Notes under the pieces: model-generated
Told to the model about the DNA's origin: nothing
The model's input: only the letters and a program-made list of their open reading frames with translations
The model's database searches: none
Assembly (NCBI RefSeq): GCF_003688495.1
Contig: NZ_REFH01000007.1
Span: 1 to 64,000, forward strand
Reading direction: 5' to 3'
DNA length: 64,000 nucleotides
DNA from: Flavobacterium weaverense
GTDB taxonomy: Bacteria; Bacteroidota; Bacteroidia; Flavobacteriales; Flavobacteriaceae
Shown here: positions 1-8,163 of the stretch, piece by piece
How the letters are laid out: each line of letters begins with the position of its first letter
Position numbering within the stretch: the first letter of the stretch is position 1
Position numbers and translations under genes: made by a program

Positions 1-78
1 CCTTCCCGAACAGAGTAGTTAAGCCCGCCTGCGCAGATGGTACTGCAGTTATGTGGGAGAGTATGTCGTCGCCTTTCT
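1..78 (+). rRNA. rrf: 5S ribosomal RNA, 3' part
   Basis: The first bases (CCTTCCCGAACAGAGTAGTT and on) match the conserved loop and helix region in the 3' two thirds of bacterial 5S rRNA. The rest follows the usual flavobacterial ending (GGGAGAGTATGTCGTCGCC). The 5' part lies outside the window. It is presumably the last gene of an rRNA operon and is followed directly by a strong terminator. The exact 3' end is uncertain by a few bases. Confidence 0.93.
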
Positions 79-80
79 TT

Positions 81-120
81 AAAAACCCTATTCATGTATT
101 TGAATAGGGTTTTTTGTTTT
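81..120 (+). terminator. Rho-independent terminator of the rRNA operon
   Basis: A perfect 14-bp stem (81-94 with 101-114, core AACCCTATTCA) with a 6-nt loop is followed by a T-rich run to 120. It sits a few bases after the 5S rRNA. Confidence 0.9.
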
Positions 121-262
121 ATAAAAAGTTGGGAGTTTAGAAACTACAATCCTTACCATTAAAATTTATTCGAAACCTTGATTCTTGTGAGTCAAGGTTT
201 TTTATTTTTATATAAGTTTTGTATTTTAGCAAATTACCATTTACTCACTTACTATATAAATT

Positions 263-1369
263 TTGACTATTCCTATAAAGTTTTCTATCACTTTTCTTAT
301 ACTATTAACTTCACTGAACTTCTACAGTCAAGAGACTGCATCACTGGACGATTCTTTCGTAAAGAAGGATCTAAAAGTTGGTTACGCTGGGTCAGAACCT
401 TTCGTTGTAAAAAATCAAAATGACTGGTCTGGTATTTCGGTTGAAATATGGCACTCATTAGCTAAAGATAATGATTTGAGTTACACTGTTTTTCCTTATA
501 ACAACATTTCAAAAGCAATTGATGATCTACAAAAAGGGAATTTAGACGTACTAGTCGGTCCTGTGAGTATTACTTCTGAAAGAGCAGAACTGATTGACTT
601 TTCTCAACCCTATTTTCAGTCTAGTTTATCTATTCTATCGCGAGTTGGTGCTCCAACCATTTTTGACCGCGTTGCTCCGTTGTTAACCATTGATCTTTTA
701 TATGCTTTATTCATCTTTTTATTTATTTTAGGATGTGTAGGTACATTGCTGTGGTTAGCTGAGCGTAAAGCATCACCCGACCAGTTTCCACATGAACCTA
801 TTAAAGGAATTGCTAATGGGATGTGGTGTGCAATTGTTACTATGTCTACTACTGGATATGGGGATATTGCACCTGTAACTTTAATGGGTAGGATTGTTGC
901 AGGTTCTTGGATGATTATCTCTATCTTATTTGCTACAACAATGGTTGCAGGAATAGCAAGCTCATTAACTCTTTCTGGTTTAGATAAAACAGTTATTTCT
1001 TCAGCTGAACAATTTCAAAATCGAAAAATAGCTGTTCTTATAGATTCGCCTAGCGTTGACTTTGTTAAAGATTATAGTGGTACGGTAGTTTTAATAGATA
1101 AATTGGAACAAGGATATAAATTATTAAGGGACAAAGAAGTCGCGGCTGTGGTTTTTGATAGACCGCAAATTAAGTATTTTTTGGAAAAACATCCTGACGA
1201 TAGCTTAATTTTATCTGATACTGAATATCATAAGCAAGGATATGGATTTGCATTTCCTTTAAATTCTATTCTCACTTCGATGCTTAATGTAGATTTGCTA
1301 AGGTTTAAAGAAGAAGGGATGCTAAAGGTGATTGAAAGCAATTGGTTGGGAACTGAGAAGAATAAGTGA
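263..1369 (+). CDS. Glutamate-receptor-like potassium channel (ligand-binding domain plus pore)
   Basis: A 368-residue membrane protein with prokaryotic ionotropic glutamate receptor (GluR0-like) architecture. After a signal peptide (about 1-22) comes the first lobe of a family 3 solute-binding domain (about 35-126), with the motif SERAELIDFSQPY whose Arg normally holds the ligand carboxylate. Then come a membrane helix (about 142-166), a pore loop with the potassium filter TTGYGD (196-201), a second helix (about 209-233), and the second binding lobe (about 240-365). The expected role is a ligand-gated potassium channel in the inner membrane with a periplasmic sensor. The ligand is probably an amino acid but cannot be read from sequence. 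Start: the first codon is TTG. An in-frame stop lies just upstream and no in-frame ATG precedes the signal peptide. It is monocistronic, just after the rRNA operon. Confidence 0.88.
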   Translation: MTIPIKFSITFLILLTSLNFYSQETASLDDSFVKKDLKVGYAGSEPFVVKNQNDWSGISVEIWHSLAKDNDLSYTVFPYNNISKAIDDLQKGNLDVLVGPVSITSERAELIDFSQPYFQSSLSILSRVGAPTIFDRVAPLLTIDLLYALFIFLFILGCVGTLLWLAERKASPDQFPHEPIKGIANGMWCAIVTMSTTGYGDIAPVTLMGRIVAGSWMIISILFATTMVAGIASSLTLSGLDKTVISSAEQFQNRKIAVLIDSPSVDFVKDYSGTVVLIDKLEQGYKLLRDKEVAAVVFDRPQIKYFLEKHPDDSLILSDTEYHKQGYGFAFPLNSILTSMLNVDLLRFKEEGMLKVIESNWLGTEKNK

Positions 1370-1570
1370 ATTTTCGAACAGTTTTAATAATATTTAGGAA
1401 TGGTCAATGTCAGGCTTTTTTACTACAAAAATCTTTAAAATGTATTTAATCGATCTTATTTGCTTTTAATCGACTTAATTACTATATTTACTTGTAATGT
1501 AGTTTGAAAATCGATTTTATTTCCGCTTCACGCTCAATTTTAATTAATCATATATCAAAATAATCTTAGT

Positions 1571-1602
1571 TAACTATTAGCGTTATTTAACTATTAGTGT
1601 TA
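1571..1602 (+). promoter_or_regulatory. Two tandem 15-nt repeats upstream of the fimbrial locus
   Basis: TAACTATTAGCGTTA (1571-1585) and TAACTATTAGTGTTA (1588-1602) differ at one base and have a 17-nt period. They lie about 43 nt upstream of the first DUF4402 gene, in the otherwise empty stretch 1370-1644. The spacing suggests a binding site for a tandemly bound regulator. This is inference; no regulator gene is nearby. Confidence 0.4.
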
Positions 1603-1644
1603 GCAATGTTATTTAGTACTGTTTATTCTTTTAATTGCAAGTAG

Positions 1645-2154
1645 ATGTTAAAATATATTCTTTTAACTATAGTAATTTTTTTAAGTTGTGAACGAAATTT
1701 AAGCGCTCAAGTTACTTCTAGCGCTTCAGCTTCTGCAAACATTGTAATGCCAATACAAATTAATAAAACTTATGATTTGGATTTTGGTAATTTTTCTACA
1801 AATGGAACAAGTGGAACTTTAGTATTAGTTCCTGGTTCGCATGCAAAAAGACTCCCATCATCTTCGATTACTGTGTCTGACATAGCTTTTGCGAATGCAA
1901 GAGCGGCAACCTTTACTATTGCACGTCAAGATAACTTCGAATATAACTTAGTACTTCCTACCAAAAATCATTTAATATATAATGGTGAGAGCACAATGCT
2001 AGTCAATGGTTTTATTTGCTCAGATCCAAAATTAACGTCCGATGGAACTGAAACAATATTTCTTGGAGCGACATTAAATGTTAGTGCCGAACAAACATCC
2101 GGTTCTTATGCAAGTGCAGGATCTACTATAGAGATTATCGTAAATTATAATTAA
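1645..2154 (+). CDS. DUF4402 protein, candidate fimbrial subunit 1
   Basis: A 169-residue secreted protein. The signal peptide ends near residue 21 (ERNLSAQ). The mature N-terminus is a strand of alternating small and hydrophobic residues (SSASASANIVMPIQI), followed by the DUF4402 hallmark YDLDFGNFS. The body is beta-rich and ends in a short strand (IEIIVNYN), as in the paralogue at 2551. DUF4402 proteins are secreted beta-sandwich proteins often encoded beside chaperone-usher genes. Here a PapD-like chaperone and an usher follow within 3 kb, so a pilin role is likely. The N-terminal strand could serve as the donor strand in subunit polymerisation (inference). It probably has its own promoter region, with tandem repeats at 1571-1602. 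Confidence 0.8.
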   Translation: MLKYILLTIVIFLSCERNLSAQVTSSASASANIVMPIQINKTYDLDFGNFSTNGTSGTLVLVPGSHAKRLPSSSITVSDIAFANARAATFTIARQDNFEYNLVLPTKNHLIYNGESTMLVNGFICSDPKLTSDGTETIFLGATLNVSAEQTSGSYASAGSTIEIIVNYN

Positions 2155-2550
2155 CTTATTTTATAAATTGTTGCTTAGACTGTCAATAGCTATGAAAGCG
2201 ATTTTTTGATTTTTCAGTTTTGAGGTTAATTATTTTTCACTTCTCCGCGCTAAGACAGGTTGTTTTTCCGCTGTATAAGTAATAATGATATTACAATAAA
2301 GTTTACTTATCGTTGAAAATATTTCAGTTTTTTGACAAATTTATTATAGAAAATTCATATTTATACGGTGTGTTCGTACACTTTAAACTAGTAAATTTGA
2401 TCTATTTTGATCCAATTAGTGTAGTTTAACAGTTATAATGGCTAGTTACCGTTCTTAATAGATTTATGTTTTTTTTCGCCATTCATTTGTACCAGAAATA
2501 AAAACGGCGATCCCCAAATCGCATTAACAAAAACAGAAAAATCTACAAAG
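2155..2550. other. Intergenic region between the first two DUF4402 genes
   Basis: These 396 bases hold no credible gene on either strand. The length suggests a separate promoter and 5' untranslated leader for the second DUF4402 gene. A small palindrome (GTGT-TCGT-ACAC) lies near 2371. No exact TAnnTTTG element was found close to the start at 2551. Confidence 0.5.
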
Positions 2551-3069
2551 ATGAACAAAATTAAATTCCTAGCTATCTTAGCTATCGCAGCATTCTCAAA
2601 CATTGCAAATGCTCAATCAAGTGCTACCGCTAGTGCAACTGCGACAATAGTAACGCCAATTTCAATAACAAACACTGCTGATATGAGTTTTGGTATGATT
2701 GCAGTGAATGGTTCTGCAGGTACAGTGATTTTATCAAGCGATGGTGGGACAATTGAGTCAGGAGTAACCCTGCAGACAGGTGCATTGTCGACTCCAGCGA
2801 AGGCTGCGGGTTTTGATGTTGCCGGAACTGCAAATTATGGTTATAGCATTACTATTCCAACTGGGGATGTTACTCTTACTAACCCATTGAATAGTTCAAC
2901 GATGACTATTTCCAGATTTACTAGTAGTCTAGTTGGAGGAAAGTCAACTTTAAATGACTTAGGTAAATCTAGTTTTACAGTTGGTGGTACTCTTAATGTG
3001 GCTGCTGGACAAGTTGCTGGTGTATATAAAAATGATAAAGCAATAACAGTAACTGTAAACTACAACTAG
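2551..3069 (+). CDS. DUF4402 protein, candidate major fimbrial subunit
   Basis: A 172-residue secreted protein with a clean signal peptide (cleavage after ANA, about residue 21). The mature start SSATASATATIVTPISI closely resembles that of the protein at 1645. DUF4402 features follow (ADMSFGMIAV, then a Gly/Ser/Thr-rich beta body) and it ends in ITVTVNYN. It is the best candidate for the major pilin: it has a long leader region upstream and its own strong terminator downstream (3090-3132), a layout that would give more of it than of the downstream assembly proteins. The subunit role rests on the adjacent chaperone (3155) and usher (4558) genes. It could also be a minor subunit. Confidence 0.82.
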   Translation: MNKIKFLAILAIAAFSNIANAQSSATASATATIVTPISITNTADMSFGMIAVNGSAGTVILSSDGGTIESGVTLQTGALSTPAKAAGFDVAGTANYGYSITIPTGDVTLTNPLNSSTMTISRFTSSLVGGKSTLNDLGKSSFTVGGTLNVAAGQVAGVYKNDKAITVTVNYN

Positions 3070-3089
3070 AAATACTCTTATTACATTAT

Positions 3090-3132
3090 AATAAAAGAAG
3101 TACCTCTAATCACGGTACTTCTTTTATTTAGT
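3090..3132 (+). terminator. Terminator after the candidate major pilin gene
   Basis: A perfect 15-bp stem (3090-3104 with 3114-3128, core AAAAGAAGTACC) with a 9-nt loop, ending in a T-rich arm. It lies between the second DUF4402 gene and the chaperone gene on the same strand, so it likely limits read-through into the assembly genes. Confidence 0.8.
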
Positions 3133-3154
3133 GTAAATTGCAATAAATTTAAAG

Positions 3155-4018
3155 ATGTATAAATATTTACAATTAATATCTTCAATCTTCGCTAAATTTA
3201 GATTCTGTTTATTTATAGTGTTTATATTTTTTAGTAGTGCACAATCTACTTTAGTAGCTCAAGGCGATCTACTTATTTTTCCAAAGAGGTTAAATTTTGA
3301 AGAAAAAAATAGAACGCAACAAATAAATCTTGCAAATACCGGGAAAGATACCGCAGTGTACAATATGTCATTTGTAGAATTTAGGATGACTGAAATAGGT
3401 GCTTTTGAAGAAATTTCAGAACCAGATTTAGGTCAAAAATTTGCAGCTCCCTTTTTGAGAGTATATCCAAGAGTAGTAACACTCGCGCCAAATGAATCAC
3501 AAACTGTAAAAGTACAATTAGTTAATTTAGGTAAACTTGAGGAGGGTGAGTATCGATCTCATCTTTATTTTAGGGCCGTTAAAAACAGCAAGCCACTTGG
3601 ACAAGATGAGGCTAAGGAAACGAATCTTGGATTGTCAGTAAAGATAGAGGCAGTTTTTGGCGTGTCAATCGCAAATATAATACGTAAAGGGGTTTCAAAT
3701 ACTTCAATTACTATTTCTGATTTAAAATATGAAGAGGAAATTACTTCAAACAATCATAATCTTAGCTTTGATATTAATAGAGTAGGCAATATGTCTATTT
3801 ATGGAGATATTGCGATAACGTATACATCCAAAGAAGATAAACTATATGAAGTTGCTAAAGTAAAGGGTATAGCAGTCTACACTCCTGGTACTTTAAGAAA
3901 AATGAAGATTTTGCTTCAAAAGCCTAAGGATATCAACTTTAAAGGTGGTCGATTTAATGTCATTTATACTGAAAACGAGAGTAAAGAAGTTATAGCTCAA
4001 AAGGAATTAAATTTATAA
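3155..4018 (+). CDS. PapD-like periplasmic fimbrial chaperone
   Basis: A 287-residue exported protein. After a signal peptide (to about residue 36, VAQ) it starts LLIFPKRLNFEEKNRTQQINLANTG, the first strands of a PapD-type Ig domain. It continues with LRVYPRVVTLAPNESQTVKVQL and EGEYRSHLYFRAV, which match the conserved G1/F1 region of archaic-type usher chaperones. A second beta domain fills the C-terminal half. Its role would be to hold DUF4402 subunits in the periplasm and pass them to the outer membrane usher. The next gene starts 4 nt after its stop and the usher follows, so the three are probably one transcript. The family call is strong; specificity for the neighbouring subunits is inferred from position. 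Confidence 0.88.
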   Translation: MYKYLQLISSIFAKFRFCLFIVFIFFSSAQSTLVAQGDLLIFPKRLNFEEKNRTQQINLANTGKDTAVYNMSFVEFRMTEIGAFEEISEPDLGQKFAAPFLRVYPRVVTLAPNESQTVKVQLVNLGKLEEGEYRSHLYFRAVKNSKPLGQDEAKETNLGLSVKIEAVFGVSIANIIRKGVSNTSITISDLKYEEEITSNNHNLSFDINRVGNMSIYGDIAITYTSKEDKLYEVAKVKGIAVYTPGTLRKMKILLQKPKDINFKGGRFNVIYTENESKEVIAQKELNL

Positions 4019-4022
4019 ATAA

Positions 4023-4535
4023 TTGAAAAAATTGAATTTGTTTTTTAAAAACAAGCATTGGTGTATACTATTTATTTTATTTTTAATTGCTAGTACTACA
4101 AATGCACAACCTACTCTTCCGCAACGAGAAGTGACCGTGCAATCTACTCAACCTATAGATTTTGGTGTTTTTTATGATACTGGATCGGGCGGTACAATTA
4201 CAGTCGATTATCAAGGAAATAGAAGTACAACTGGAGGGATTGTTGCAATAAATAGCTCAATTACAAGACCTGCAATTTTTGAAGTTAAGCTTTGTCAAGG
4301 TAGAAATATCATAATAACTTACGCGCCAAATACTACTATTAATAGTGGTGGAAGTTCGCCATTAATATTAAATATTGGTCCTACAGAAGAGGGACCAAGC
4401 GGAATTAGTTTTCCTGTCAATAATAACTGTAATTTCATAACTACTTTAAGAGTTGGAGGTACACTTATTGTACCTGGCGGAGCTGCAAAGGGTACTTATT
4501 CAGGTAACTTTTATTTGACTTTTGCTCAAGAATAA
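4023..4535 (+). CDS. DUF4402-like protein, candidate minor or tip subunit
   Basis: A 170-residue secreted protein that starts at a TTG codon only 4 nt after the chaperone stop. The TTG start gives a proper signal peptide (KKLNLFFKNKHWCILFILFL to TNAQ). The mature part shows the DUF4402-type motif QPIDFGVFYDTGSGG and ends in GTYSGNFYLTFAQE. It differs from the other two subunits by lacking the long Ser/Ala donor-like N-terminus (it has REVTVQSTQ) and by two cysteines in the mature part (KLCQGRN and NNCNF), which may form a disulfide. Its place between chaperone and usher fits a minor, tip or initiating subunit (inference). Confidence 0.75.
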   Translation: MKKLNLFFKNKHWCILFILFLIASTTNAQPTLPQREVTVQSTQPIDFGVFYDTGSGGTITVDYQGNRSTTGGIVAINSSITRPAIFEVKLCQGRNIIITYAPNTTINSGGSSPLILNIGPTEEGPSGISFPVNNNCNFITTLRVGGTLIVPGGAAKGTYSGNFYLTFAQE

Positions 4536-4557
4536 ACTTGGCAATTAGTAAAAAAAA

Positions 4558-7164
4558 ATGAAAACTCCTTATTGTGTTTTGCGATCTAGGTCTGTATGTT
4601 TTCAGCTTTATCTATTCTTATTTATTTTAGTGAGTATCCATAGTAATGCTCAAGATACTCCCGTAAAAGAAAAAGTAATTTCATTTTCTTCCATGGATGA
4701 AGTTCCTGTGGAAATTCATGTGGAGGGTAAGTTGACATTCGAAACTAATGCCTTAATTACCGATTCTAATTTACTATATGTAAATGTTATTGATTTATTT
4801 AAGCAGCTTAAAATCAATTGCAATGAAAGCAATTTGTTTAATGGATTAGAGGGATATATTGAAAATGAAAGAAAATTATTTTCAATTGACTATACTTCAA
4901 ATCAAATTCAAGTTGGTAATAAAGTCGTGAACATAAAAAATTCATTACATGTTGAAATGGGTATTCGATACATCGAATCTTGCATTTTATCTGAAGCTTT
5001 TGGCTTGACCCTTATTTTAAATCCTAAATCACTTTCAGTAAAATTAACTGCTAGTTTTGAATTACCTTATGTAAGAGAAATACGCATCGAAAATTCCAGA
5101 AATAGTATTGCAAAATTACAAGGTCATTCGATAGCTGTTGACACTGTAATTCCTCGAAATTATCATTTATTAAAAGGTGGAACGGTCGATTGGGTATTAA
5201 ATTCCAATCAAACTGTAAATGGTTCAACGATGAATAATGTAGTTTTAGGACTTGGAGCAGAATTGCTGTATGGCGAAACAAATATTTCCATAAATTATAA
5301 TGACAATTATAGGTTTAATGCTCAACAGCTGCAGTATAATTGGCGATGGATCGATAACAACGCTAAAGTTATAAAGCAGGCACAAGTAGGAAAAATTAGT
5401 AGTCAAAGTATCGCCTTTTTAGAATCTCCCGTTGTAGGAGTAATGATTAATAATTCTCCTAATACTGTTCGAAAAGCAAAAGGTACGTATCGCATAAATG
5501 AATATACGGAGCCAAACTGGACTGTTGAACTTTACATAAATGATGTCCTAATTGAGTATAAGGTGGCAGATGCGTCTGGTTTATATTTTTTTAATGTTCC
5601 AATAGTATACGGTTATACGACCTTAAAATTAAAATTTTACGGTCCACTTGGTGAAGAGCGCACAGAAGAAAGAATTTTAAATACGCCTTACACTTTTATG
5701 CCTGCAAAAACATTTGAATATACTATTTCTGGTGGTGTTTTGCAGAGTGAAACAGGTACTCAATACGCACAAGGGAATTTTAGTTATGGATTGAATCGTT
5801 TTATAACTCTTGGCGGAGGAGTAGAATATTTGTCAAGTATCATTGAATCTCCTTTTATTCCTTTTGCAAAACTTTCTATTCAGCCTTTTAGTAAATTAAT
5901 TTTGAATGTTGAGTATGCGCATGAAGTGAGATTGAAAGGATTATTAAATTATTACCTAACAAAATCAGCTCTTGTAGAATTAGATTTTACTAAGTATGAT
6001 AAGGGACAGCGTGCAACACGATTCAACGCTCTTGAAGAAAGAAAAGTTAAATTTTCAATACCTTTTAAATTAAATCAATTTTCAGGTTTTTCAAGATTAA
6101 ATTTTAATCAATTCGTTTACGATTCCTTCACCTTCAACCAAATTGATTTTATCTTTTCATCGTATTATAAAAAAGTAAATATCAATTCATCAACACTAAT
6201 AAACTGGATTGATGAAAGAGCTTCTTTTACAACCACTAACTTATCTTTGTCTTATCGCTTTAATAATGGAATTGTTTTAAGGCCATCTGTCGAATATAAT
6301 GTCAATGATAGTAAAATTTCAAGATATAGGACCGAAATTGAAAAGCGTGTTTCTAAAAGTTATTTTTCTGCATCCTATGAAAGATTTATCACTGCAAAAA
6401 ACGACGCCATCTTTTTAAATTTTAGATATGATTTTGATTTCGCACGTACGGGATTATCTTCTTTCTATACTAACAGAAAATTAAGTTTCTCTGAAAACGC
6501 ACAGGGAAGCGTTGCTTTTGGCGGAGGAAACAAATACGTTCATGTCGATAACACTTCTTCCCTAGGAAAAGGTGGGATTTTATTCTATCCTTTTTTAGAT
6601 TTAAATCAAAACGGTATTTTAGACAAAGGTGAGAAAATGGTTTTACTTAATAACGTTAGGGTTTCTGGTGGCTCTGCGAAAATTAGTAAAAAAGACTCTA
6701 TTGTTAGAGTGTCAAATTTGAATGCTTTTGTCGACTATAATGTAGAATTTTCAAATACTGATTTGCAAAATATTTCTTGGAAGTTCAAATATAAAAGCTT
6801 CCAAGTACTAGTAGATCCTAATCAATACAAACGTGTGTATGTTCCCATTATTTCTATGGGTGAGATGAACGGAACGATCTATATAACTAAAGGAAATGAA
6901 ACCAAGGGCGTAGGCAGAATAACTGTTAAAATATATGATTATGAGGGTCGATTAGTAAAGGAAATACTAAGTGAAGCGGATGGTTATTTTAGCTACTTAG
7001 GATTAATGCCTGGTAAATATAGAATTAGTTTAGATGAAGAGCAGTTAAAAAATTTGAATTTTGAATGCATACCAAAAACTAGAGAAGTTGTAATAGGCAT
7101 TTCTGAAGATGGTGACATAATTGAAGGTTTAGATTTTCAAATGACACAATTACCAGCGAGATAA
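4558..7164 (+). CDS. Outer membrane fimbrial usher-like protein
   Basis: An 868-residue protein with a signal peptide (to about residue 31, SNAQ). The N-terminal domain (about 44-165, starting VPVEIHVEGKLTFETNALIT) resembles the periplasmic start of archaic ushers. Around 318-375 is a plug-like Ig domain (WTVELYINDVLIEYKVADASG, then FYGPLGEERTEER and AKTFEYTISGG), the most telling usher signature. A long run of alternating beta strands typical of an outer membrane barrel follows. Near 678 is a FLDLNQNGILDKGEK segment, and the last 100 residues form a carboxypeptidase-regulatory-like beta domain (about 770-868). It would export and assemble the DUF4402 subunits. Length fits the usher family. 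It is the last gene of the locus; nearly 1 kb without genes follows. Confidence 0.8.
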   Translation: MKTPYCVLRSRSVCFQLYLFLFILVSIHSNAQDTPVKEKVISFSSMDEVPVEIHVEGKLTFETNALITDSNLLYVNVIDLFKQLKINCNESNLFNGLEGYIENERKLFSIDYTSNQIQVGNKVVNIKNSLHVEMGIRYIESCILSEAFGLTLILNPKSLSVKLTASFELPYVREIRIENSRNSIAKLQGHSIAVDTVIPRNYHLLKGGTVDWVLNSNQTVNGSTMNNVVLGLGAELLYGETNISINYNDNYRFNAQQLQYNWRWIDNNAKVIKQAQVGKISSQSIAFLESPVVGVMINNSPNTVRKAKGTYRINEYTEPNWTVELYINDVLIEYKVADASGLYFFNVPIVYGYTTLKLKFYGPLGEERTEERILNTPYTFMPAKTFEYTISGGVLQSETGTQYAQGNFSYGLNRFITLGGGVEYLSSIIESPFIPFAKLSIQPFSKLILNVEYAHEVRLKGLLNYYLTKSALVELDFTKYDKGQRATRFNALEERKVKFSIPFKLNQFSGFSRLNFNQFVYDSFTFNQIDFIFSSYYKKVNINSSTLINWIDERASFTTTNLSLSYRFNNGIVLRPSVEYNVNDSKISRYRTEIEKRVSKSYFSASYERFITAKNDAIFLNFRYDFDFARTGLSSFYTNRKLSFSENAQGSVAFGGGNKYVHVDNTSSLGKGGILFYPFLDLNQNGILDKGEKMVLLNNVRVSGGSAKISKKDSIVRVSNLNAFVDYNVEFSNTDLQNISWKFKYKSFQVLVDPNQYKRVYVPIISMGEMNGTIYITKGNETKGVGRITVKIYDYEGRLVKEILSEADGYFSYLGLMPGKYRISLDEEQLKNLNFECIPKTREVVIGISEDGDIIEGLDFQMTQLPAR

Positions 7165-8163
7165 AAAGCTGAAAGTTTACAATTTGAATCAGTATTTAAA
7201 ATGCTCTTTTATTAGTAATTTATACGTATAATATTGAACTAGTCTTAAATTCTGCTGTTTGTGAATTTTTTAAAGCAGCAAATAATGACATTGAAATTAT
7301 TAAATTAAAATAAAATAGCCTTGTCTCTTGATAAATTTCTCTTTCATTATTGTTTGATTGGACACTTAATCTTTGATGTATCTGCCTAAAATTGAAATGA
7401 TTTGGTAATTTTAAAACCCTATTAAATAATTTAAAGTTTAAAATTTATTAGTTATTTTAAAACCAGTATTATGTATGAATTATAGTTCTTTTTTTGTTAT
7501 AACATGTTAGTATTTACTCTTTTTGACTTGCATAATAGCATTCTTTAAAAATAACGTACCTTCACATTTCTCTTATACTTCACATCAGAGCTTTATCAAT
7601 CTAGAACCACATAATATAGATAAAAAGCTTAGTACGATTTAAAATTAGAAGCCTTAAGTGGCAAGAAATAGAATTGTTTTAATCGGATAAAAATGCTTAC
7701 ATCGATAAGTTAAAATAAGGCAAAAGAAATACAAATTGCCGCGAATGTAAACGAATCGAAATAGTACAGAATTCAAAGCGTATAAACTTCAACCTTTAAG
7801 CTTCAATCAATACCGTTAATTTGTATTTTGAGATCACAATTAATATTACCTTAGTAATTACTTAGAAATTATTTTTATAGTTGAATGAAAAAGGAACAGT
7901 GTGTCTCTGACTTAAAAAGTAATTATGCTCATTTCATATCCTTCGGCTTATTATATTCTGAGAGTACAGTATTCTTGAATTTAAAACCATATCAATTAAA
8001 CACTTCTTCTCAAAAGTAGATTTTAAAATTTATTTTTTAAACCCGAAAAGATTTATTATTTGTTGAAATAAGGTGTTGTAGCATACTATTTATCCCAACC
8101 AAAATTGAAAAAGAATTTTAATTTATTTAAATTTTTTTTACAGCAAAAATTAAATATGACCAT
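7165..8163. other. Gene-free AT-rich kilobase after the usher gene
   Basis: Apart from a possible decayed LytTR segment (7641-7866) nothing coding is seen on either strand. There is no clear terminator after the usher gene and no tandem or long inverted repeat. The size is unusual for this gene-dense window and suggests a lost or degraded gene. Confidence 0.5.
7641..7866 (+). pseudogene. Possible remnant of a LytTR DNA-binding domain
   Basis: Frame 1 from 7641 reads KIRSLKWQEIELF, stop, SDKNAYIDKLK, stop, and later KRINFNL. These resemble, in the right order, the LytTR pattern of a strand ending in a DI(L/E)-(Y/F) motif, then ESDxNYVxI, then a RxHRSxxVNL-like segment. In-frame stops break it several times and no receiver domain is visible. 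The match is short and was made by eye, so chance is a real alternative. Confidence 0.22.

Noticed and set aside
178..423. Plus-strand ORF overlapping the start of the channel gene
   Set aside because: It lies in another frame of the channel gene's signal-peptide and first-lobe region and has no protein features.
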